Origin: Epiperipatus broadwayi
Lineage: Eukaryota; Onychophora; Udeonychophora; Euonychophora; Peripatidae
Assembly (NCBI GenBank): GCA_028023455.1
Contig: JAQFVV010000020.1
Location: forward strand, 13,058,385-13,122,384
Length of the DNA: 64,000 nt
Reading direction: 5' to 3'
The notes beneath the pieces are model-generated. The model was given only the letters and a program-made list of their open reading frames with translations, was not told the DNA's origin and made no database searches. A program made the position numbers and the translations under genes. Positions 55,621 through 64,000 of this stretch are shown here, one piece after another. Every line of letters begins with the position of its first letter. Positions within the stretch are counted from its first letter, which is position 1.

Positions 55621-58600
55621 GAAGGAAGAAGGAAGTTTTGTTACAATATATATAAAGTTGAAATTAAATACATGTACAATCTTCTCAGAAATTATATTAA
55701 TGCAGCTAAGACCAGATTAATTTTCTTAAGGTGTGATTACAACTTGTTCACATGTAAGATTTTATATTATCAGTATATATGTGTGTGTGTTTTTTTCCAT
55801 TTCAAAAGTTCACTCACATATATAACATACACAAAGATATATTTCTGCAGTTTATATATCAGTTCCATATTCCACATAAATTAAATACATGAGCATATAT
55901 TAGCTTTAGAATGTTTAGCACATGTAAATTTTCTAAAGTGTTTGCTATTAGAAGGAATGTATTCATTTCCTGTCTGCCTATAGTTACAATGACCGTAAAT
56001 TTTTGATGTATATATATATGCGCACACAGAGTGCAATTGTAGAGAGACTACATTTGTATCTTTATTGAAATTCATTATCTAAATAAATAAATATTCGTAT
56101 GGCTTTATTGCTAGGGAGTTCAAGTGCAGGATATGCAAGAACTGGAATCAACCGGAGGACATAAACAGTGAAGGGCTTTATCTAAATAATAAAAAAAAAA
56201 ACAACTTTCATTTTAGTTTTCAATTGTGCATGAATGAAATTTTACTTTTTTTTTAATAACATTTAACACATATTTAAAACGCTATAATAAACGGGAAAAA
56301 AAATCTACACTAATATTCATTATTTAGTCAAATATAAAAATATCTTTTGTTTTTATCAAATTTTGGTATATCCAAATTTTTACTTTTATCAAAGTAAAAA
56401 AATATTCTTTCGTACAGAAAGAATAAAAAGTTTAAAAAACGAAATAATTATATTTTTCTTAGTTTTCTTTCATTAGCTAAAATGCTATGTTATCTCCGAA
56501 CAAATATCTTTTAAAAATGACTTTTTCCCCGATTCTGACTTGGAAATATACAAAAACTTTTATTTTTTCATATATACACTTATAAATAAAAACACTTATA
56601 AATATAGTATTCCTTAACATAAAAAATTTAAAATATATATATACTATTTAAATGTCCGTCTGGATATTTTTGATGATGGTACTCATAGTTATATAGAAGT
56701 ATTTCCATTAATTGTTTGAAAAAGAATTTAAAATTCATCTAGATGTTAGAAATAGTTCAATGTTTAAAAAACAAATTCATTATATACAATAAATTTATAT
56801 TTAACGATAGATAAAACAAATATACTGCAAATTTCGACACAAAACATAACACATTATATTTTACTCACGAAAGTTATTGATATAGAATATTGTTTAATTA
56901 TAGTCTCCCTTATCGCACATCATAAATACATTTTGTTTAATACTTAGAAACAATGTCTTAACTAAATAATTAAATGAATCCACATTTCAACTAGTAAATC
57001 TTATTTTCTAGAAGATATGTTAAGTCTCTAAAATACTGCTTCCACTTATGTCCACTATTTTACTAAATACATTTTAACAAGCACATCTCATGTTTATGAT
57101 GTTCTAAAAATAAATATGGATTAAATTATATACCAGAATTGTAAAAGTCATATTAATGATAATACAAAATTAGTTTGGTCTTAATAATCATCAGAAACAG
57201 CGATCATTCATAAACAAGCATCACCATACAAGAAAAAAGATAGAATAATAATTACCTAAAGAGTTTTCCATAAAATACCAATATGTTCACATATACAATT
57301 TCTGGTACATTATTCTATTTAGAAGATATTTTATGATGTTGTCTTTTAAATGCTTCTAAAAAAACTTCAACAACTTGTCTAATTATAGCTCCTCATTGCA
57401 AATCTTCCCAGTGAAAGCAATTTTTTTAGAATATTTTTTTAAGATAGTTAAAATGTATTTAAATGGGTTCTGCCTATTCCATAAAAACCATGCTTCAGAT
57501 CACTATATTATTCATTAATATCCAATCTAATATTAGACATTGGTAGACACTGAAAAGTGAATCCTTTCCTTTTTCCACATGAAACTAGGACTTATAAAAA
57601 ACTTTGTCATTGTAATAAATAAAATTCCAACTAAATTCACATAACTGATCAATGAAAAAGTATTTTCACAAATTTTTATAATAAACAAGCAATTGAGCTT
57701 ATAATAAATGACTCTAAATTAATAAATTTCTGCTGCTAATGCAAATGTTAAGAATCATCGAAAAAATTAGCAATCCTTTGTTAAGATTTCTAAATTGTAT
57801 TTTTCTTCAATATTTTTACAACTTTCAAAATCTAAGATTTTAAATTTAACTTAAGCAAATAATTCAATCAATTTTAATGCTTGCATCTTAATAAGTCATG
57901 ACTCCAACTATCCATTTTAACAATATTCTATAATATTGATAATGTTTTCACAATATATTCCCACATATTTAATATCAAAAATTTTCATTTACTTCAACAC
58001 TTGATAGCTTAATATATTTATCACTTAATATAGTTATAAAAATATTTTCATTATTTGATTATTTGTATGAATTTAACCCAGAAGCTCGATTAAATTACTC
58101 ATTTTATTTAAAGATGGTTGGTTATGAGATTACTTGTAGTGAATGTGATGAAACAAATTATCTACAATAAACTATTTCACAAATGGCAGTTAGATTATTA
58201 AAAACATTAATGTTACAAACAAGTGTACACCTTCCAGGCAATATTTATCCAATAGTAATGAAACAAAATCAAATAATGTAAATGACATTTGTTTTTACAA
58301 TATCTAGAAATTTGATGTATACTGGAAGTTTAATTGAGTGAATTATAAAATGAATATATAAGGTGAATGATGGTAACATTGAAATCCTATTTTTAAAAAT
58401 TATTCAATGTTTTAAAAGTAATAGATGGGATCACTCTTCTAGTATATAAGCTTGCTGTTGTTTATTTGTCAAAAGTTGAAATGTCATAATTTATTTTGTT
58501 TGATAAAGTTGTCTGGCAGTTTGTTGCTATCAAATTCGTCAATGGTCATTAATATTCGTCAATGGTCATTAATGTTTCAAATAGTAGAGTATGATTTTTG

Positions 58601-59725
58601 TTCAATAAAACATTTTTAATTTTTTTTTTTTAATTTGATGAATTTTAAATCCTGATTTACCCAGGGCTTGTGTTGATATGCTTATTAATTTGAAGTATCA
58701 TCTTTACTAATAAAATGTGCATTTAAACACTATTTACATAAAAATATTTGTCATATTTGTTTGCATTATTTTAACCATTATGTGCCTTTCTTCAAACTCC
58801 ATGGTATTTTTGTAAAAACAGGGTCCTTGTTGATCACATCTTCATTCATATTTATAACAGAGCAGTTATATTACTAAGTGATATAAGTTTTAACAGTTTT
58901 ATAAAATTAAAGTTTAAAAAATTGGACACTCATAAAATAAAATTATTTCACAATACATGGGATTGTAAAAATAAATAAATAAAATGCACAAGTAGTTTAA
59001 AAACAGCTACTTTAACTATTTTTATTGCATAATTATAAACTGGTATCATAGAATGTATTTTATAATTACATAAATATTATCAGTATCTACTAACCTTTAA
59101 AAATACTCTAGCTATGTCTTAAATGTAAAAATAGAAATTACCAATAAAAAAAGAAATATAGACACCATCTATTATCTAAATTTAAAATGACTGAGATTTC
59201 ATTTAAATCTTAGTTCAAATATAAGGTACATATAAAAATTTGATAAATATTTAAATAAAATAAACTCTGGTTATTGATAAATAATTATAGACCAAGACAA
59301 ATTATAACAATGTTTTTTAAGCCTCAAAAATAAAAAGTGTTGTCTTTTTTAAAGATTAAAAGATTGTGCAGCTATGCTTGACTAAGTCTATACCAGTAAA
59401 AAAACTGAAAATGATATTAGTTCATAATAATAAATATACTTGAGTCCTAAAAATATTGTCAAATCTTCATTACCATTTATTTAAAGCCTGATAGAAAAGA
59501 GCCCTCTTTAGTTATGTTTAAAAAATAATCTACTTCTTGATAGTTTTTAGTGTAGTAAAATTTCATATCAAAGAAAAGCAATCACACTTTAAACGAAAAT
59601 TCAATTTTGAATGTGAAATTGCTATCAAAAAGCTTTATCATCATAAAAATATAAAAATTTACTTTTTAAATGTGCTTTCAAATTTGAATTTAAAATTGCT
59701 TTTGGCAAATATATAGAGAAATAAT
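55620..59725. other. AT-rich sequence, no gene seen
   Basis: Four kilobases with no coding motif. The only structure noticed is a 19 bp tandem duplication (ATTCGTCAATGGTCATTAA) at about 58534-58572. Confidence 0.45.
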
Positions 59726-59969
59726 ATTAAATGCTTTTATTTGTGCACTAAAAATAAAAAAATAATTGTTTCTTGAACCAACTGGGGTTTTTAGATTTAA
59801 TTTGAAATAAAAGTGGGGGAAGTCAATCCCTAGTTATAAAAATAGATTGATTTAATTAATTTCTGGATACCCCATGCTTTTATTTCAAGTTAAATCTAAA
59901 AACCCTAACTGTACTTGAAGAAACAAATATGTTTTTATATTTTTAATGCACAAATAAAAGCAGTTAATA
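59726..59969. mobile_element. foldback/MITE-like element
   Basis: The left arm (ATTAAATGCTTTTATTTGTG at 59727 through GGGTTTTTAGATTTAA to GGGG at 59819) pairs with the right arm (CCCCATGCTTTTATTTCAAG at 59869 through TTAAATCTAAAAACCC to AAATAAAAGCAGTTAAT at 59967). Arms are about 93-98 bp with a central loop of about 50 bp. No coding capacity and no superfamily call. Confidence 0.8.
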
Positions 59970-60192
59970 TAAAAAAAAATTATCCCTATTATTTTTAAAT
60001 TTTTACTATTGGCACAGTAAACAAAAATATAAAATTATATTGTACTTTAAATTGACTGGACATTTATAGTTGATATATATATATATGTGTGTGTGTGTGT
60101 GTATTGTAACAGTAGCTGGGCTCGAACACAATTAGCAACTTAATTGTGGTTGGTATTATTAATTAAAATAACTCAAAAAAATATATATATAT

Positions 60193-62352
60193 TGTAACGA
60201 TCCGGAGAATAGCAGCTTAACATGATCTGAACTACAGGGCGCCATCTAGGTATTTGAACCTAGAAAAATTTATAAAGTAGGCAGATAAGTAAGTCAAAAA
60301 AAAACTTTTTTTTTTTTTTTTAATAAATATATTTTGATATCCGGTCGTTAGCCCATGTCACTAGCTCAGGGAGTAGCAGAGATTTAATGATATAATATAT
60401 TATCTAATTATATTTCAATATTAAAAAATAAATAAAATAAGCCACTGCCAGTAATTAACATACAAAAATTTATTTACGCACATATATATATAAGATTTAA
60501 CATTATTATTTTAATATGTTTACTTTAACATTTAACATTATTTTTACTTTTATTTTATATTTTTAATTTACATTTTAAATTTTATACTATTATTAGTTTG
60601 CACAGATTTGTTTAAAAATGTTGAGTATAGATCGGCTACATAGATTCCACGGTCAAAAACATTTCAAAATAAACATAAACGATCAAAATACAAATCATTG
60701 ATACCGTCAATTGCAGAGGGAAATTTATAAGTAACCCAATAGCATTCACCATAAGATGCTTGCATTAACACCAATAACTTAAAAGACATCCGAATAAATA
60801 CATTTTAGATACTCACCGTAAGGTATCAGTATTTACAGATTGTCTATATATATTTTGATCGAATATGAAAACCAAAAACATAATCAACCAGTAACGAACC
60901 CATGCAAGCATCTATACCCAACTTAAATTTAATGCATCTTTATTTAGAGGGTCGAGTATGAATAGACTACATAGATTTGCATTTGAAAAGAAAATATTCA
61001 ATCCTTGTTTAACCTTAGGCCAAAGGTTCGCAGTCAAACCAAACTTCAATCCATCTGATATATCAATGTGTTCAATGTAATATGAATATGGCAGCACAAT
61101 TAGGTTAAGAGAAGAAACTGCTTCTCGTTAGATAGGAATATTACATCTATCAGACAAGAAGAGCAATAAAAAAAACTCCATCGAAAGGAACAGCGTTCTA
61201 TGTCTTATAATTTCCATAAGCAAAACGGAAGTGTGCGGCATATAATAGCGATTCTGCCTATAGCGAATCTCGTACTACATCTATTAATTATACCACTATA
61301 TCCAATCCATTGACCTAATTCAACTACGAAACAAATAACCTAAGATTACCCTCCCCTAATATAACTTTACAAATCTATATAGCATTCACACCCGACTTAA
61401 GTTTAATATTTATATAACTAGTTTAATGAAAAACAGAAATCATAATAAAACTTAAAGAACAAATAAATAAATAAATGGAAATGATTTTAAATAAAAAAAA
61501 ATACATCAAATGACATTATTAATATTAATTTATGTTGGTCAGATAGGATTCTATTTGTATTATTTAAATACGGAAAGTTTTTAATTTAATGTTCATTAAT
61601 TATAAAGTTCTTACGGTTTTAAACAGTTCATCTTTATCTGTTGCTTGCCATTTGAACGTGAATTCCCACACTGTCCTAAAAAGATTGGTTGAGTTAGCCG
61701 TTGTTTTTTATTTATTTATCCGGAGGTCTGTTAGTTTAGTTGGTCCTTAATGTAGAAAAAAACAAACAATGTCATTTCTTTTTTTTTTTAACAAAACTGA
61801 AGGGATTGAAGAGTGCGTCTTTTCAATCCCTTCTCCTTCAACTCCACACTAACACATATAGTCACATAACTATTTAACTCTTTTATTTTCAAACCTTTCC
61901 TTTTATAATAATTTTGTGGATTAACTCAACATTACGTCATGATGGTGAAAACCTTTTCGTTGAGGTCCGATTTCCCGATGGATTTCTTTCATTTGCTAAA
62001 AGTTTCTATTGTTTTCCTATCTGACCAATGCTTATACATTTAAATGCCCAAAGGCTAGTTTACTAATTAAAATAATCATTTCCATTTTACAAAAGATTAA
62101 TTAATTTGTTTTCAAACTTAAACATATATTTTTATCTGTAAATCTTTTCTGAAAATTTAGTTTTAAACTACTCTTTTTTTTTTAAGTTTTATTTTAATAA
62201 TTATTTATCTGTGCAATTTTATATATATGCGAGTTTAAGATGATTTTTTAATTTACAATTTTTAATTCTTAAAAAAGAAATTTTTATTGGCAAATTTTTT
62301 TTTTTATGTTTACTAATAAAAAATAATGTAACATACGTATGTGCCCGTTACA
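60193..62352. mobile_element. LTR-like unit (possible solo LTR), 2.16 kb
   Basis: It begins TGTAACGATCCGG and ends GCCCGTTACA. The ends form a 7 bp inverted repeat (TGTAACG/CGTTACA) with the TG...CA of LTRs, and both sides are (AT)n. The interior has no retroviral-type gag or pol frame and is compositionally distinct from its surroundings (60.6-62.0 kb is less AT-rich). A solo LTR is the simplest reading, though the length is large. A DNA element with short inverted ends is possible. Confidence 0.4.
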
Positions 62353-62460
62353 ATATATATATATATATATAAATTATTCATTTGAATCCTGTTATAAGAG
62401 AGTGTAAAATGAATGCGGTAAACATTAAATGCAACCTATACAGATAATCAAGATACATAT

Positions 62461-62500
<40 letters not shown>

Positions 62501-62985
62501 TACTAACAAATATTTAGGTGAAAATGAAAGAGAGCAATTGTGCGCAGAGTCGTATTTCATTGATTTGTAGGATGTATGTATTTTGATTTATTACATTACA
62601 CTATGATTTTGAAATAATACATGTAGCACATGTTTCTTAATGAAAATAACATAAAGATATATAATATTAAAGAGAGCTTAAAATTGGCAAGCAGTGCCAC
62701 AGGTGATATAATGACATTTGCCATTAAAATTCTAAAAACTCTGTTGAATAATTAGGAACAATGGAAACTTGTTGGCACTAAAAGCATTCCAGAGATAGGG
62801 GTCATCAGCGGATAAATAGATCCAAAGGAGGAAAGTTATGAAGGTTACATGAAAAGAAAGAGGACTATATTTTTTAAAGAAAAGAAAAAAAAGAGAAAGA
62901 TTAAAAAAAAGAGGTAATTCGGATTTGACCAAGAAGGGAAGCAGATCAGTGAGTCATTAAAGAAATTAATGAAAGGAAAATACTT
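62353..62985. other. microsatellites and anonymous sequence
   Basis: (AT)n at 62352-62371 and 62466-62496, then sequence with a purine-rich stretch (62845-62915). No gene seen. Confidence 0.5.
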
Positions 62986-62989
62986 TAGT

Positions 62990-63196
62990 TCAATTTATAA
63001 ATCTCCATAGAAATATATCCCATAAAAATGTTGGGGTAAGCGAATTGTGTAATTTGTTAGGCCGGTCCCATGTATAGCTGTCTGAACCTGCCTGAATATG
63101 ATGACATTCATTATGGAAAGTAAAGGATCTAACTCTACCAAATGGATTGTTCAAGTAACTACCAACAAATATAACCACACCAAATGCATGAAATGC
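62990..63196 (-). CDS. exon-like terminal frame, unidentified
   Basis: On the minus strand a 68-codon frame opens exactly after a good splice acceptor (TTACTTTCTACTTTAG then TTGTTATTTAG at about 63197) in phase 0 and ends in TGA at 62990. It reads AFHAFGVVIFVGSYLNNPFG, then RVRSFTFHNECHHIQAGSDS, and ends TFLWDIFLWRFIN. Composition and codon pattern look like protein. The hydrophobic start and the aromatic end could contact a membrane. I do not recognise the family. No partner exon was found upstream in the remaining window. It could be a host 3' exon, a transposon piece or chance. Confidence 0.3.
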   Translation of the reverse strand, partial: AFHAFGVVIFVGSYLNNPFGRVRSFTFHNECHHIQAGSDSYTWDRPNKLHNSLTPTFLWDIFLWRFIN

Positions 63197-63199
63197 CTA

Positions 63200-63711
63200 A
63201 ATAACAACTAAAGTAGAAAGTAATAAGTGTGCAATGCTGGAAGCCTTATTTGCCATACTGATTTATTATTATTCATAAGACAATCTCCAGTACAAAACTT
63301 TAAGCTCACAGAGGATCCGCCCTAAATGATGAACATTCATCCTCCAAGGAGATAATTATGACTTTGTATCTATAATTGATGAACATTTTATGTATTAGTA
63401 TAGTAAGAAATGTGTGGAAATGTTAAGAAAGATTTTTTTTTGTTAAAGTATTAATATATAAGTTCAACTAACAAACAACTCTGATGTATATATCTGTGCT
63501 CTTTCATAAATGTAAGTATGATAAAATAATATTGATTTAATGAATGAATTAGGCATTTGAAATAAAAATATATGTGTAAATGTACAAATAAATGTTATAA
63601 TTTAAATTAGAAAATACGTATTTATTTAAAGTGTAAGTTGTGTGATTCACTTAGTATCCATAGGAGGGTATAAATGACTTACCTTTATTTATTACACAAA
63701 TACCGTTCTTC
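63200..63711. other. no gene seen
   Basis: Anonymous AT-rich sequence. It would be intron if the frame at 62990-63196 is a real terminal exon. Confidence 0.4.
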
Positions 63712-63880
63712 AGATAGATTTATCTCCCACACCTTGAGATCGAGCTAGTCTGGATATTTCATCCTAGAGACCACTAGAAACTTTTAGTTTGTGTTTTCGA
63801 AGATATAATTCTTACCATTAGATAAGATTGGCACTTGAGATGGACTAGTCCTCATTCATAAATATATCTATCAAAGCAAA
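63712..63880 (+). repeat. dispersed repeat S, copy 2
   Basis: The partner of 54925-55100; see the shared strings there. The last 120 bp of the window beyond it have a more balanced base composition and no identified feature. Confidence 0.55.
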
Positions 63881-64000
63881 GGTCGATAATCTGATCATAC
63901 CTGAAAGATTGGTAAAAGATCAGGGTATTGGATGTTAAAATGGCATCCCAACAAGTAGGGCCTCGAAAGGTGGAGAACGGACATTAGAAGGACCTTCAAC

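Noticed and set aside
60106-60130. B-box-like GGGCTCGAACAC near an (GT)n tract
   Set aside because: No tRNA fold or A box; more likely part of the adjacent TGTAAC-type repeat.

Overview
This is nuclear DNA from an animal, almost certainly an invertebrate. It is very AT-rich and full of trinucleotide microsatellites, foldback elements and decayed retrotransposons of several clades. It contains no operons, no bacterial-type genes and no convincing complete host gene. The mix of LINEs with PHD-finger ORF1 proteins, an L1/Tx1-like LINE, an RTE-like LINE ending in a C2H2 finger and Penelope-like elements with GIY-YIG endonucleases fits a mollusc (perhaps a cephalopod). That is inference; an arthropod or other invertebrate is not excluded.

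Layout. 0-9.2 kb: a minisatellite at the left edge, a foldback repeat cluster (1.86-2.68 kb), a ~0.98 kb TA-flanked DNA transposon (5.08-6.06 kb) inserted in a tandem repeat, then a run of different low-copy tandem duplications. 9.2-33.2 kb: a nest of six non-LTR retrotransposons. Five CR1/Jockey-group copies lie on the minus strand (A 9.2-11.0, B 11.2-13.3, D 19.0-23.7, E 23.8-29.5, F 29.8-33.2 kb). One nearly full-length L1/Tx1-like copy lies on the plus strand (C 13.4-18.7 kb). Most junctions are (AAT)n or related trinucleotide arrays, the longest about 256 bp where C and D meet tail to tail. Elements D and E are themselves interrupted by a foldback element and by a fragment of a C-like LINE.

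33.2-48.5 kb: older debris. It includes a dead Penelope-like element (37.0-39.1, minus), an RTE-like LINE (39.1-41.0, plus), LINE scraps at 42.2-43.1 and 45.0-45.4 kb, a palindromic array of ~200 bp units (45.5-46.4 kb), and a compact Penelope 3' end with an open GIY-YIG frame between inverted arms (47.5-48.2 kb). An unclassified dispersed repeat occurs at 33.7 and 48.2 kb.

48.5-64 kb: mostly anonymous AT-rich sequence. It has a promoter-like patch (51.74-51.99 kb), a nearly pure A/T island (55.26-55.61 kb), a foldback element (59.7 kb), an LTR-like 2.16 kb unit with TGTAACG...CGTTACA ends (60.2-62.35 kb), and one exon-like minus-strand frame (63.0-63.2 kb). The coding sequences are parts of mobile elements, almost all broken; they do not form a pathway. 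All functional calls come from reading motifs by eye, with no database search.
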